Positions 42,774-52,421 of a stretch of DNA of 64,000 nt are shown here, in pieces. Below the pieces are notes generated by a model. It saw only the letters and a list, made by a program, of their open reading frames with translations, searched no databases and was not told where the DNA came from. Numbering within the stretch: position 1 is the stretch's first letter; the number at the start of each line of letters is the position of its first letter. Made by a program: the position numbers and the translations under genes. The stretch is from Clostridium saudiense (GTDB lineage Bacteria > Bacillota > Clostridia > Clostridiales > Clostridiaceae): contig NZ_CBYM010000001.1 in assembly GCF_000577815.1 (NCBI RefSeq), positions 1 through 64,000 of the forward strand. Reading direction: 5' to 3'.

Positions 42774-44198
42774 TTATGCTATATATTCTTCAGCATCTTC
42801 TTGCCATTCTTCAACTTCATCACCAAGTTCTTTTATAGAAGAAGCATAGAATACAGGGTCTTTTCCAGCTTTCTTTTGGCCAATATAATCATTTAATGCA
42901 GAGATAGCAATCTTACTTAACATTACTATTGCAATTAAGTTTAAGATAGCCATTAAGCCCATAAATACGTCAGCTAAGTTCCATACTAAATCCATTGATG
43001 CAACTGATCCAAATAGAACCATTGCAGCAACTAAGATTCTATAGATATATAAGTATATCTTTTTATCAGAGATAAATTGTATATTAGTTTCACCATAGTA
43101 GTAATTACCTATAATTGAACTGAAAGCAAATAATAATATACAGATAGTTATAAATGTTCCACCCCAAGAACCAACTTGAGAAATTAATGCCATTTGAGTA
43201 AGTTCTATTCCTTTAACAGATCCATCTAATGGTGCTCCAGATAATAGAATGATAAATGCTGTAGAAGTACAAATGATTAATGTGTCAGTAAATACTCCTA
43301 AAGTTTGAATTAAACCTTGTTTTACAGGGTGAGATACTGTAGCAGTAGCTGCAGCATTTGGAGCAGATCCCATACCAGCTTCATTAGAGAATAAACCTCT
43401 TTTTATACCTTGTAATAAAGCTGCACCAATACCACCACCAACTACTTGCTTAAATCCAAAAGCACTTTCAAATATAGTTTTAAATAAGTTTGGTATTTCT
43501 TTGAAGTTAATTACTATGATGAATAAAGCAATAACTATATAAGCAACAGCCATTATTGGAACTAAAATACTTGAAATTTTGGCTATTCTATTTACTCCAC
43601 CAAATATTATTATTAATGTTAATGCTGTTAATATAATACCGATTAATAGTTTATTTGAATTGAATGATGAACTAAATGCAGCTGTAATTGTATTAGATTG
43701 AACAGAGTTAAATGCAAATCCAAAGCAAACAATAATAAGAACAGAGAATGATACACCCATCCATTTTTTCCTTAATCCCTTTTCCATATAGTATGCTGGG
43801 CCACCTCTAAAGCTATCACCATCTTTAACTTTATAGATTTGAGCTAAAGTTGATTCAATGAAAGCTGAAGCTGAACCTATTAGAGCAATAAGCCACATCC
43901 AGAAAACAGCACCAGCACCACCTATAGCAATTGCTGAAGCAACTCCAGCTAAGTTACCAGTACCAACTCTTGATGCAGTACCTATACAAAATGCTTGGAA
44001 TGAAGAGACTTGTCCTTTGCTTTTTTCTTTTGAATTAGTACCTTCGCCAAGTAATTTAAACATTTCTTTAAAGTTAGTAAATTGAACAAATTTAGTTTTA
44101 AATGTGAAATATACTCCAATTGCTATAAGCATTGCAATAAGGATATAAGTCCAAATAAAATCATTAATAGATAAGATAAAATCATTTATAAAATCCAT
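42774..44198 (-). CDS. Sodium:alanine symporter (AGCS family)
   Basis: A 474-aa membrane protein with 10-11 spans that imports alanine or glycine with sodium. Family signatures are visible: GNLAGVASAIAIGGAGAVFW, GDSFRGGPAYYMEKGLRKKW and GLFSNEAGMGSAPNAAAT. A short acidic C-terminus ends EEWQEDAEEYIA. The minus-strand start at 44198 has GAAGGAGG upstream. It is a single-gene unit ended by a strong terminator. Confidence 0.94.
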   Translation of the reverse strand: MDFINDFILSINDFIWTYILIAMLIAIGVYFTFKTKFVQFTNFKEMFKLLGEGTNSKEKSKGQVSSFQAFCIGTASRVGTGNLAGVASAIAIGGAGAVFWMWLIALIGSASAFIESTLAQIYKVKDGDSFRGGPAYYMEKGLRKKWMGVSFSVLIIVCFGFAFNSVQSNTITAAFSSSFNSNKLLIGIILTALTLIIIFGGVNRIAKISSILVPIMAVAYIVIALFIIVINFKEIPNLFKTIFESAFGFKQVVGGGIGAALLQGIKRGLFSNEAGMGSAPNAAATATVSHPVKQGLIQTLGVFTDTLIICTSTAFIILLSGAPLDGSVKGIELTQMALISQVGSWGGTFITICILLFAFSSIIGNYYYGETNIQFISDKKIYLYIYRILVAAMVLFGSVASMDLVWNLADVFMGLMAILNLIAIVMLSKIAISALNDYIGQKKAGKDPVFYASSIKELGDEVEEWQEDAEEYIA

Positions 44199-44384
44199 AT
44201 ATTTTTCCTCCTTCGTTATGAGATAATTCGCGTTCTTTTTCTATAGTATACAATGAAAAAGGAAAAAATGCAAGAATACAAAGAGAATTATTCAAAAAAA
44301 CAGTTTTAAAATATAAAAATGACATAATTGTTAAAAAAAATGAATAAGAGTGCAAGCTGAGATTCAAAAAACTAAAAAAATAAA

Positions 44385-44413
44385 AGCAGTTCAAGGACTG
44401 CCTTTATTTTTTA
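44385..44413 (-). terminator. Terminator of the penicillin-binding protein gene
   Basis: On the minus strand, GCAGT and ACTGC close a stem around CCTTGA that extends into AAAATAAA/TTTATTTT pairs, ending in a T-run. It directly follows the stop at 44414. Confidence 0.7.
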
Positions 44414-47116
44414 TTAATTAAATATTCCATTTATTATATTTGTTATAGAGTTTCTTTGTACATCTGTATCAGATTCTGGGCTAGTGTTATCATTTGTAGT
44501 ATCGTTAGTATTATCATTATTACCAATATCCTCATCAGGAGTATTAGTAGTAGCTTTTATTTTAAGTTCTACAGTTTCATCAGACTTAATTTTTTCTGTA
44601 TATGAAACTAGTGTATATTGTCCTGATGTAATATTACCAGAAACTGAAAGGCCATTGAATGAGTATTTGATTCCTCTGTTATTTAATATAACAATAGCAT
44701 CTAATAAATCCATATTTGCTCTTAATCCTATTTGAGATAGGTCAATATACTCTTCTGCTTGTGTATCATCTTCTTGAGTTGGTACAACAAAAGGATAATC
44801 ATCTGCATTTGGATTTGCATTAGGTTTTTTGATAAATACTTTATTTACTAAAAGGCTAGCAGGAGTATTTTCAGTAGCTAGTTTGTTATTTGAGCTATTT
44901 ACAGCAACGCTAACATGGACGTCACATACTGATTTTGGCTCAGTACCTTTAATAAAATACTCAGTTTTAACCCTGTTACCTCTTTGGTCTTCATAACATA
45001 GGTCGGTAGGAGATTTACCAGAATCTTTACAAACCTTTGCTTGAACTAGACCAGAAGGAGCATCGATATCTTTATATTCTAATCCTTCATGAGCTACAGC
45101 CATTATTTTACCAAATAAAGATGCAGCACTAGAACTTTTACCACTCATTCTCTTTGGATTATCATATCCAATCCAAACAGATCCAGAATAATATGGAGTT
45201 AAGCCAGCGAACCAGAAGTTATCTGAAGAATTAGTTGTACCTGTCTTACCAGCAACAGGAATATCGCTAAATTCTGCACTACTAGAAGAACCTTTTAGAA
45301 TATCATAAATAATATATGAGGTTTGAGGTGAGAATAAATTAATTGTCTCAGGTTCTTTTTCTAATAATACATTACCACTAGCATCTTCTACTCTAGTGTA
45401 AAGTATTGGTTCATATCTTACACCGTTATTTCCAAAAGCTCCATATGCTGAAGCTAAAATAGTAGTATTACCACCATCTCTGTTTCCGATTGGTTGTTCA
45501 AATTGACCAAGTGCTAATGCAGACATTGTATGAGATTCAGATGCATATTTAAGCCCAGATTTTTCACCATAATCTAGAGCGGTATCTAAACCTAGCATAT
45601 CAACAGTTTTAATTGAAGTTAGATTTTTTGAATATGTTAATGCTTCTCTTGCAGTAACATATCCAGCCATAGAACCATTAGCGTTTTTAGGAACTACAGA
45701 TCCAAAATTATATTTTTTTAGTATTTCATCTGAAACTGAAGTATCGTCAAGTGGAGTACCTGCAGTTATTAATTTTGTATCAATGGCAGGTCCATAGACT
45801 GTTAATGGTTTAGTAGTTGATCCTATAGATTTTAAGTCAAAATAAGCTCTATTAAGTGAAGTTGGTGGTTGATTTCCACGACCTCCAATAAGTACCTTAA
45901 CTTGACCGGTTTTATAGTCTATTATTGTAGCTGATGCTTGTAATAATGGAACACCATCACTATCAGTTTCATCAACAGAAGTATCATCTACTTGTAAGTT
46001 TGATCTATCATTTAATATTTCTTGTACTGCATTTTGCATTTCAACATTTAGTGTAGTATAAATTTTTAATCCACCGTTTACTAATAATTTTTCTACTTCA
46101 TCTTCTGTATACTTGTATTTTTCAATTAAGTCTTCTTTTACTTGCTCAACTGCAGGGTATACAAACCATTCATGATTTACTTGAGAGTCAGTATTTAGTT
46201 TTTTAAAATTAAAGTTATTAGCTTCAGCATCTGCATAAGCAACATCAAAATCTTCTTGAGAAATATAACCCAATTCAAGCATTTTGCTTAACACTGTTTT
46301 AGTTCTGTTAATATATCCATTAGGATAATTTGAAGCACCAGTATTATAAGCACTATAAGTAGTAGGGGCTTGGGTAATACCTGCAATATAAGCACATTCT
46401 AGTAATGTAAGGTCTTCTGCATGTTTACCAAAGAAATATCTTGAAGCAGCTTCTACACCATAAATATGACCACTTAAAGGGATAGTGTTTAAATAAGTTC
46501 TTATAATTTCTTCTTTGCTTAATTCTTTATCTAATTGAACAGCTAGAACTATTTCTTTTATTTTTCTATTAATTCGATCTATTGAACTAGATTCTGAAGC
46601 GGCTTCTGATGATAAAATAGTATTTTTTATTAATTGCTGAGTAATAGTAGAAGCACCATGTATTCCATTTTGTTTACCCAATATTACCATTACATCTCTA
46701 GCAGCGGCTCCTAATATTCTCTTGATATCAATTCCACCATGGCTCATAAAACGCTCGTCTTCTATTGCGATATATGCGTTAATTAAATTTTGCGGCATTT
46801 CATCATAAGAAATAATATATCTAATTTCAGTTGATGGTAAGTCATCTATAAATTCACCTTTATCATCATATAATACTGATGGTTGATTTAAATTATAAAT
46901 AGCATTTACATCTAATGAAGGTGTTGTCTTAATTACAGCGACTACATATCCAACGCCTACAACACCGATTAATAATCCTAGAATTAATATTGTAAGGAAA
47001 AAGTATTTGAAAAATCTTTTAATTTTCGATGGCTTTTTCTTTAAGCTTTTTTTCGTGTTTTTGGATTTAACTACTTTTTCTTTTGGATTTTTTGATTTAT
47101 TAGAATCTTTAGCCAT
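44414..47116 (-). CDS. Penicillin-binding protein 1A (bifunctional)
   Basis: A 900-aa class A PBP that polymerises and cross-links peptidoglycan. A basic cytoplasmic tail is followed by a membrane segment (about residues 37-62), the GT51 transglycosylase (catalytic Glu in AIEDERFMSHGG near 117, then GASTITQQLIKNT), and the transpeptidase with STTK in KSIGSTTKPL, SKN in TYSKNL and KTG in AGKTGTTNSS. A PASTA-like segment (NMDLLDAIVILNNRGIKYSF) and a Thr/Asn/Asp-rich tail of about 40 residues follow. GGAGG precedes the minus-strand start; yunB is divergent. Confidence 0.95.
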   Translation of the reverse strand: MAKDSNKSKNPKEKVVKSKNTKKSLKKKPSKIKRFFKYFFLTILILGLLIGVVGVGYVVAVIKTTPSLDVNAIYNLNQPSVLYDDKGEFIDDLPSTEIRYIISYDEMPQNLINAYIAIEDERFMSHGGIDIKRILGAAARDVMVILGKQNGIHGASTITQQLIKNTILSSEAASESSSIDRINRKIKEIVLAVQLDKELSKEEIIRTYLNTIPLSGHIYGVEAASRYFFGKHAEDLTLLECAYIAGITQAPTTYSAYNTGASNYPNGYINRTKTVLSKMLELGYISQEDFDVAYADAEANNFNFKKLNTDSQVNHEWFVYPAVEQVKEDLIEKYKYTEDEVEKLLVNGGLKIYTTLNVEMQNAVQEILNDRSNLQVDDTSVDETDSDGVPLLQASATIIDYKTGQVKVLIGGRGNQPPTSLNRAYFDLKSIGSTTKPLTVYGPAIDTKLITAGTPLDDTSVSDEILKKYNFGSVVPKNANGSMAGYVTAREALTYSKNLTSIKTVDMLGLDTALDYGEKSGLKYASESHTMSALALGQFEQPIGNRDGGNTTILASAYGAFGNNGVRYEPILYTRVEDASGNVLLEKEPETINLFSPQTSYIIYDILKGSSSSAEFSDIPVAGKTGTTNSSDNFWFAGLTPYYSGSVWIGYDNPKRMSGKSSSAASLFGKIMAVAHEGLEYKDIDAPSGLVQAKVCKDSGKSPTDLCYEDQRGNRVKTEYFIKGTEPKSVCDVHVSVAVNSSNNKLATENTPASLLVNKVFIKKPNANPNADDYPFVVPTQEDDTQAEEYIDLSQIGLRANMDLLDAIVILNNRGIKYSFNGLSVSGNITSGQYTLVSYTEKIKSDETVELKIKATTNTPDEDIGNNDNTNDTTNDNTSPESDTDVQRNSITNIINGIFN

Positions 47117-47209
47117 TAGTTCCTCCTTTTATTTATATAAAATATAATATTCAATTCAATTATAGCATATTAATTGTAATAGTAAAATAATAACTATTAG
47201 GGTGATAGT

Positions 47210-47884
47210 ATGAAGTATTATACAAAGAAACCTAAGTATCATTATAAAATAAATACTAAGCGAAGTAAGTTTCCATATGGATTGTTAATAATTGTTTTGC
47301 TAATTATGGTGTTTAATGGAGTTTTTTATATGTTTAGCAAGAGGATATTAGCATCTGTACTTAGTGTTGGAGAAGTTAAGATGAAGTCTGAAGCAGTAAG
47401 AATTATAAATGAAGAAAGTGTTAAGGTTTTTTCTGAGGATTTTAATTATGAGGATATTATAAACATAGAAAAAGATAGTGAAGGAAATATAACTATGGTA
47501 AGAGCAGATACTGTTAAACAAAATTATTTAGCATCTCAAGTCGTATTAAATTGTGATGAAAAATTATCTGAACTTGGTGATTTGGGGGTTAAAATACCAT
47601 TAGGGTATTTAACTAATAATATTATGTTTTATAATATAGGACCTAAAATTACAGTGAAAATGCAACAAGTAGGTAATATAACAACATCATATGAATCAGA
47701 GTTTGAAAGCGCTGGAATTAACCAAACAAGACATAAAATTTATTTAAATGTAGAAGCGAAAATGAGAATTGTTGTACCGTTTCATAGTGATGAAATAGAA
47801 GTTACAACTCAGATTCCAGTTTCTGATACTATAATAGTAGGGAAAATACCAGATACAGCAATAAATATGAATGGATCTAATTAA
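47210..47884 (+). CDS. yunB: Sporulation protein YunB
   Basis: A 224-aa protein with one membrane segment (YGLLIIVLLIMVFNGVFYMF) and a YunB-type extracytoplasmic domain: GEVKMKSEAVRIINEESVKV, MVRADTVKQNYLASQV and an IPVSDTIIVGKIPDTAINM end. YunB is expressed in the mother cell under SigE and is needed for normal spore formation in Bacillus. AGGGTGAT precedes the ATG. Its presence supports a spore-forming host. Confidence 0.9.
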   Translation: MKYYTKKPKYHYKINTKRSKFPYGLLIIVLLIMVFNGVFYMFSKRILASVLSVGEVKMKSEAVRIINEESVKVFSEDFNYEDIINIEKDSEGNITMVRADTVKQNYLASQVVLNCDEKLSELGDLGVKIPLGYLTNNIMFYNIGPKITVKMQQVGNITTSYESEFESAGINQTRHKIYLNVEAKMRIVVPFHSDEIEVTTQIPVSDTIIVGKIPDTAINMNGSN

Positions 47885-47887
47885 TTT

Positions 47888-47918
47888 AAAAAAGTGGTGA
47901 AAGCCACTTTTTTATTTT
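47888..47918 (+). terminator. Terminator after yunB
   Basis: AAAAAAGTGG (47888-47897) and CCACTTTTTT (47904-47913) around TGAAAG; the last arm doubles as the T-run. Confidence 0.85.
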
Positions 47919-48096
47919 TATAAAATATAAATATGTTTAATTATATAAGGTTTACTATGTAAATGGATATAATTTAATTACACTATAACTTCAATGTTTT
48001 ATTAATTATCTTATTAAATACCAAATTGCTTTAATATAAAGTATGACATATAATTTAAATATAAATAATATGGAAATAAAAAGGAGAATTAAAAAT

Positions 48097-48948
48097 ATGA
48101 ATATAGCATGGATTGGAACAGGCGTTATGGGAAGTTCTATGGCAAAAAACTTAGCAGAAAATGGGTATAATGTTTATGCATTTAGTAGAACACTTTCTAA
48201 ATGTGAGCCTTTAAAAGAATTTGGGATTACAGTTACTAGTACTATTAAAGAATGTGTAGAAAACGCAGATGTTGTATTTACTATCGTAGGATATCCAAAG
48301 GATGTTGAAGAAGTGTATTTAGGGGAAGAAGGCATATTCAAATATGCAAAAGAAGGTACATATTTAATAGATATGACAACTTCATCTCCTTTATTAGCTA
48401 AGAAGATATATGATTTAGGTAAGAAATTTAATGTTTTAGATGCACCTGTTTCTGGTGGAGATATTGGAGCAAAAAATGCAACTTTATCAATAATGGTTGG
48501 TGGAGACAAAAAAGATTTTGATTCTATGTATAGCTTATTTGAGTGTTTAGGTAAAAATATAATATATCTTGGAGAAATAGGAAGTGGACAAAATTGTAAA
48601 GCATGCAATCAAATTGCTATAGCAGGGACAGTTGCGGCTGTAGCTGAATCAATTATTTATGCAAAAAAAGTAGGACTTGATACAAAAACTGTTTTAGATG
48701 CTATATCTAAAGGAGCAGCAGGAAGTTGGCAAATGCAAAATAATGGATATAAAATGATTGAAAAAGATTATGCACCAGGATTTTTTAATAAGCATTTTAT
48801 AAAAGATATGAAAATTGCTAAGGAGGTAATGGATGAAAAGGGAGAAGAGCTTCCTATACTTAACAAAGTACTTGAGATGTATGAAGAATTAGCTAAAGAT
48901 GGATTTGAGGATATGGGGACTCAAAGTATTATTGAAAAATATTTATAA
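48097..48948 (+). CDS. Beta-hydroxyacid dehydrogenase (3-hydroxyisobutyrate dehydrogenase family)
   Basis: A 283-aa NAD(P)-dependent enzyme. The Rossmann motif is IAWIGTGVMGSSMAKNLAEN, the substrate loop is LDAPVSGGDIGA near residue 119, and the catalytic lysine lies in GSGQNCKACNQI near 168. Family members reduce tartronate semialdehyde, succinic semialdehyde or related acids; the exact substrate cannot be told. ATG 48097 follows AAAGGAG; the frame before it is not supported. Confidence 0.9.
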   Translation: MNIAWIGTGVMGSSMAKNLAENGYNVYAFSRTLSKCEPLKEFGITVTSTIKECVENADVVFTIVGYPKDVEEVYLGEEGIFKYAKEGTYLIDMTTSSPLLAKKIYDLGKKFNVLDAPVSGGDIGAKNATLSIMVGGDKKDFDSMYSLFECLGKNIIYLGEIGSGQNCKACNQIAIAGTVAAVAESIIYAKKVGLDTKTVLDAISKGAAGSWQMQNNGYKMIEKDYAPGFFNKHFIKDMKIAKEVMDEKGEELPILNKVLEMYEELAKDGFEDMGTQSIIEKYL

Positions 48949-48995
48949 ATAAGGTTTAATAGAAAAATAATATAAACAGTTGAGGAGGACATAAA

Positions 48996-49376
48996 GTGAT
49001 TGAAGTAGGAATAATAGGAGAGGCTAAAGATATTGTTAGTGAAAATAATATTGCTAAGACTTTAAGAAGTGGAGAGTTAATGGTATATGCTACTCCTGCA
49101 ATGATTGCGCTTATGGAAGAGGCAGCTTATAAAAGCATTCAAGGTGAATTAGAAGAAGGAAAAGGTAGTGTTGGAACACTAATGAATGTAAAACATCTTG
49201 CTAGTACACCAATTGGAATGAATGTAACTGCAAAAAGTGAATTAATTGAAGTTGATAGAAGAAGGCTTGTATTTAAGGTCGAAGCTTTTGATGAACGTGA
49301 TAAAATTGGTGAAGGTATCCATGAACGTTTTATAATTGACAATGAAAGTTTTCAAAATAAAACAGATAATAAATAA
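48996..49376 (+). CDS. Hotdog-fold thioesterase (FlK-like)
   Basis: A 126-aa protein of the fluoroacetyl-CoA-thioesterase-like family: TPAMIALMEEAAYKSIQGEL, the conserved GTLMNVKHLASTPIGMNVT and a DKIGEGIHERFIID end. Family members hydrolyse short acyl-CoA esters. GTG 48996 has GAGGAGG 8 bases upstream. It may be in one transcript with the dehydrogenase 47 bp upstream. Confidence 0.85.
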   Translation: MIEVGIIGEAKDIVSENNIAKTLRSGELMVYATPAMIALMEEAAYKSIQGELEEGKGSVGTLMNVKHLASTPIGMNVTAKSELIEVDRRRLVFKVEAFDERDKIGEGIHERFIIDNESFQNKTDNK

Positions 49377-49390
49377 TTTTTATTAAAATA

Positions 49391-49423
49391 AAAGCTAGTG
49401 AAGGCATTGTAATCACTAGCTTT
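49391..49423. terminator. Bidirectional terminator between the thioesterase gene and hpt
   Basis: AAAGCTAGTGA (49391-49401) and TCACTAGCTTT (49413-49423) are perfect complements around an 11-base loop, between two convergent genes. Confidence 0.8.
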
Positions 49424-49438
49424 AACTATGTTTATTAA

Positions 49439-49966
49439 TTATTTGCTTTCCCAATTAAATACATAAGGAACATTTCTATAGTAACCTTCGTAGTCTAATC
49501 CGTAACCAACTACAAATAAATCTTCTATTTCAAAACAACAATAATCAGGTTTTAAATCAACTTTTCTTCTAGAAGGTTTATCAAGTAAAACACAAGTTTT
49601 AACAGATTTAGCACCTAATTTCTTTACATGGTTTATAACAAACTCCATTGTATATCCAGTATCCATGATATCATCAACTATTATTACATCAAGGCCTTCA
49701 ATATTATCTGGAATATCATTTACAACAGTTACAGTACCAGTACTAGTTTCACCATGACCATAACTAGAAGTTGTCATGAATCCAACTTTTGCTTTTAAAT
49801 CTAAAGCTTTAAAGATATCAGCTCCAAAAACAAAGCTTCCTCTTAATAAAGGTAATATATAAACTTCCTTACCTTCATAGTCTTTTGTTATTTCTTCACC
49901 TAGTTCTTTTACTCTAGCTTTGATTTGTTCTTCAGAGAAAAGAATATTACGTTTTTTATCTTCCAT
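49439..49966 (-). CDS. hpt: Hypoxanthine phosphoribosyltransferase
   Basis: A 175-aa purine salvage enzyme that makes IMP or GMP from the base and PRPP. The PRPP motif VIIVDDIMDTGYTM (about residues 97-110) is exact, with LPLLRGSFVFGADI, SSYGHGETSTG (flexible loop) and a DLFVVGYGLDYEGYYRN end. The minus-strand start at 49966 has GGAGGG upstream with 8-base spacing; five codons of open frame before it are inside that site. Confidence 0.95.
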   Translation of the reverse strand: MEDKKRNILFSEEQIKARVKELGEEITKDYEGKEVYILPLLRGSFVFGADIFKALDLKAKVGFMTTSSYGHGETSTGTVTVVNDIPDNIEGLDVIIVDDIMDTGYTMEFVINHVKKLGAKSVKTCVLLDKPSRRKVDLKPDYCCFEIEDLFVVGYGLDYEGYYRNVPYVFNWESK

Positions 49967-49984
49967 GTTAAAACCCTCCATTAC

Positions 49985-50306
49985 GATATAATTACTATAT
50001 TATTATATGAAAAAAACTATTCTAATAATCAGATATTAAAAAGAAACTAAAAAATATATATCTTTTTAGACAATATTTTTAATAATAATATAAATTTTAA
50101 CAAGTTTTTATACGTTTTGCAACTCAAAATTTGATAACTATTAAAGGATAGAATTATTTACATTTAAATTAGAATAAGATAAAATATAGTGAAATATGGA
50201 ATTGAATAAAATTTCATGAAAAATTATATGTTTACATATCATAGGGCAAAATATTAATGAGTTTGTTAAAGTGATATATAAACAATGTTTAAATTGAGGT
50301 GAAAAT
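49985..50306. other. 320-bp intergenic region with no gene seen
   Basis: An AT-rich stretch between divergent hpt and hflX. No convincing small frame, long hairpin or repeat was found. It must hold the promoters of both neighbours, but no single -35/-10 pair stands out. Confidence 0.5.
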
Positions 50307-52103
50307 ATGATATATGGAAATATAGATGGAGTAAAAAAATCTGCTATAGAAGAATTAGATAGATTATATAAAGTAAAATGCCCGAAGGATGAAGTTTGCT
50401 CAAGGGAAATAATCGAAGTTATTTCTAGAGTATCAGCATTTATTGAAAGAGAAGTAAGTGTTGCTATTGATAGAAGGGGAAACATAAAATCTATAGCCAT
50501 TGGTGATTCAACATCTGTTGAAATTGAAGCTTTAGATATTCGTGAAAAGAGATTAGCAGGAGTAAGAATTATTCATACACATCCAAATGGAATGAGTAAT
50601 TTGTCTGCACTAGATATAAGTGCATTAATTAAATTAAAGCTGGATGCTATTGTAGCAATTGGAATTTATGAAGATAAAATTTTAGATTGCTCATTAGGAA
50701 TGCTTACAGTTACAGATGATAAATTAGATTATGAGGAAATTGGTAATATATCTTTAGAGGAAATTACAAAAATTCATATTTTAAATAAAATAAGCTATAT
50801 TGATTCTTTAGTAAAAGAAAAAGAGATAATTGAAGATGATGAAGAAAAGGCAATCTTAGTTGGTTCTGATACAAGAGAAAGTTTAGAAGAACTTAAGGAA
50901 TTAACAAAAGCTTGTGATATACCAGTGCTAGAAAGTGTATATCAAAGCAGAAGTAAAATTGATGCAGCATTTTATATTGGAAGAGGAAAGGTTCTTGAAA
51001 TTGCCCAATTAAGACAAAAGTTAAGAGCTAATGTAGTTATTTTTGATGATGAATTATCAGGATCACAGGTAAGAAACTTAGAAGCTGCAATTGGAGCTAA
51101 AGTAATTGATAGAACAACGCTTATACTAGAAATATTTGCAAGAAGAGCAAAGTCTAGAGAAGCTAAGATTCAAGTTGAACTTGCTCAGTTAAAATATAGA
51201 ATGAGTAGACTTCAAGGTTTAGGTACTATAATGTCAAGAACTGGTGGAGGTATTGGTACTAAAGGACCTGGTGAAAAGAAGTTAGAAACTGATAGAAGAC
51301 ATATAAAAGAACAAATATATGATTTAAATGATGAATTAAAGAAAATCAAAAAGATAAGAGAAACTCAAAGGGAGAAAAGAAATAAGGAAAGTATCCCAAA
51401 GGTATCTTTAGTTGGATATACAAATGCAGGAAAATCAACATTAAGAAATGCTCTTTGTGATGTAGCAGCTCAAAAGGAAGTTGTAGGCAAAGAAAAAGTC
51501 TTTGAAGCAGATATGTTGTTTGCTACATTAGATATAACTACTAGAGCAATAGTTCTTAAAAATAAGGGAGTAATTACGTTAACTGATACAGTTGGTTTTG
51601 TAAGAAAACTTCCTCATGATTTAGTAGAGGCATTTAAATCAACATTAGAAGAAGTTATATATTCTGATCTTTTATGTCATGTTGTTGATACATCAAGCGA
51701 CACAGCTTTAGAGCAAATTAGAGCAGTTGAAGAAGTTTTAGCTGAATTAGGAGCTAAGGATAAGAAAACATTATTAGTTTTAAATAAAATTGATAAGGCT
51801 ACAGAAGAGCAGATAGAAGCAATTAAAGAAGCAACTGCAGAATATGATACAATAGAAATTTCAGCAAGAGAAGGTATTAATTTAGAAGAATTATTAATGC
51901 TTATTGAAGAAAATCTTCCTTATAAAATGAAGAAGTGTGAGTATTTAATACCATACGATAGAAGTGACATGAATTCTTTTCTTCATAGAAATGGAAGAGT
52001 TTTAGAAGAAGAATATAGAGATGATGGTACTTTTATGATTGTTGAAGTTGATGACGAAAGTTATAATAAATCAAAGGATTACATCATAAATATAATAATG
52101 TAA
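50307..52103 (+). CDS. hflX: HflX-family ribosome-associated GTPase with an N-terminal JAB-like domain
   Basis: A 598-aa long-form HflX. Residues 1-180 precede the normal HflX part and include HTHPNG (H90, H92) with S100 and D103, the spacing of the RadC/JAB metalloprotease motif. The HflX N-terminal domain follows (YIGRGKVLEIAQL, ELSGSQVRNLEAAIG, GTKGPGEKKLETDRR). The G domain has G1 GYTNAGKST near 371, G3 DTVGF and G4 NKID. HflX splits stalled ribosomes. GAGGTG precedes the ATG. Confidence 0.92.
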   Translation: MIYGNIDGVKKSAIEELDRLYKVKCPKDEVCSREIIEVISRVSAFIEREVSVAIDRRGNIKSIAIGDSTSVEIEALDIREKRLAGVRIIHTHPNGMSNLSALDISALIKLKLDAIVAIGIYEDKILDCSLGMLTVTDDKLDYEEIGNISLEEITKIHILNKISYIDSLVKEKEIIEDDEEKAILVGSDTRESLEELKELTKACDIPVLESVYQSRSKIDAAFYIGRGKVLEIAQLRQKLRANVVIFDDELSGSQVRNLEAAIGAKVIDRTTLILEIFARRAKSREAKIQVELAQLKYRMSRLQGLGTIMSRTGGGIGTKGPGEKKLETDRRHIKEQIYDLNDELKKIKKIRETQREKRNKESIPKVSLVGYTNAGKSTLRNALCDVAAQKEVVGKEKVFEADMLFATLDITTRAIVLKNKGVITLTDTVGFVRKLPHDLVEAFKSTLEEVIYSDLLCHVVDTSSDTALEQIRAVEEVLAELGAKDKKTLLVLNKIDKATEEQIEAIKEATAEYDTIEISAREGINLEELLMLIEENLPYKMKKCEYLIPYDRSDMNSFLHRNGRVLEEEYRDDGTFMIVEVDDESYNKSKDYIINIIM

Positions 52104-52111
52104 TAGTTAAT

Positions 52112-52250
52112 AAGAGATTACTTAAGATTAAAAGATTCTTAGTTTTAGTATAAGTGTCCATAAATAGGAGTTCAATAATATACTAAAGATGAGGTGAGAT
52201 TATCCATGTTTGTAACAATGAGATAAATAAATTTTAAGTAGTCTCTTTTT
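52112..52250 (+). ncRNA. Candidate structured leader RNA with a terminator-like closing stem
   Basis: AAGAGATTACTTAA (52112-52125) pairs with TTAAGTAGTCTCTT (52234-52247) with one wobble and is followed by TTT. Inside, TTTAGTATA and TATACTAAA form a second stem and TTATC/GATAA a third, giving a three-way-junction layout. It does not fit the riboswitch classes whose sequences I can recall. Confidence 0.4.
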
Positions 52251-52256
52251 AACATA

Positions 52257-52366
52257 GGTCCTAATATTGTTATTTTAAAAATATTAATTATTTTAATAGT
52301 ACTAAATTTCAAAAATCCATTCATAGGTACTTAAAGGAATAATTAATATTTAACAATATTAGGGCC
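52257..52366 (+). repeat. 110-bp long imperfect hairpin upstream of the amylase
   Basis: GGTCCTAATATTGTT (52257-52271) pairs with AACAATATTAGGGCC (52352-52366) with one wobble. Inside, AATATTAATTATT (52280-52292) pairs with AATAATTAATATT (52338-52350), and AGTAC with GTACT. Together they make a nearly continuous stem. It could be a MITE remnant or an mRNA leader structure of the amylase gene. Confidence 0.6.
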
Positions 52367-52421
52367 ATCTTTTATATTAATTAATTTTATAATGAAGTTA
52401 GTAAATTATGGAGGGTTTTAC

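Noticed and set aside
44182..44394. Minus-strand frame of 70 aa upstream of the symporter
   Set aside because: Phe/Leu/Ser-rich, overlaps the symporter ribosome binding site, no start signal.
50141..50500. Minus-strand frame of 119 aa between hpt and hflX
   Set aside because: Runs into the hflX coding region on the other strand and has a hydrophobic, low-complexity product.
52112..52250. Known riboswitch (purine, THF, c-di-GMP) or T-box
   Set aside because: The conserved sequences of these classes, including the T-box GGTGG motif, are not visible.
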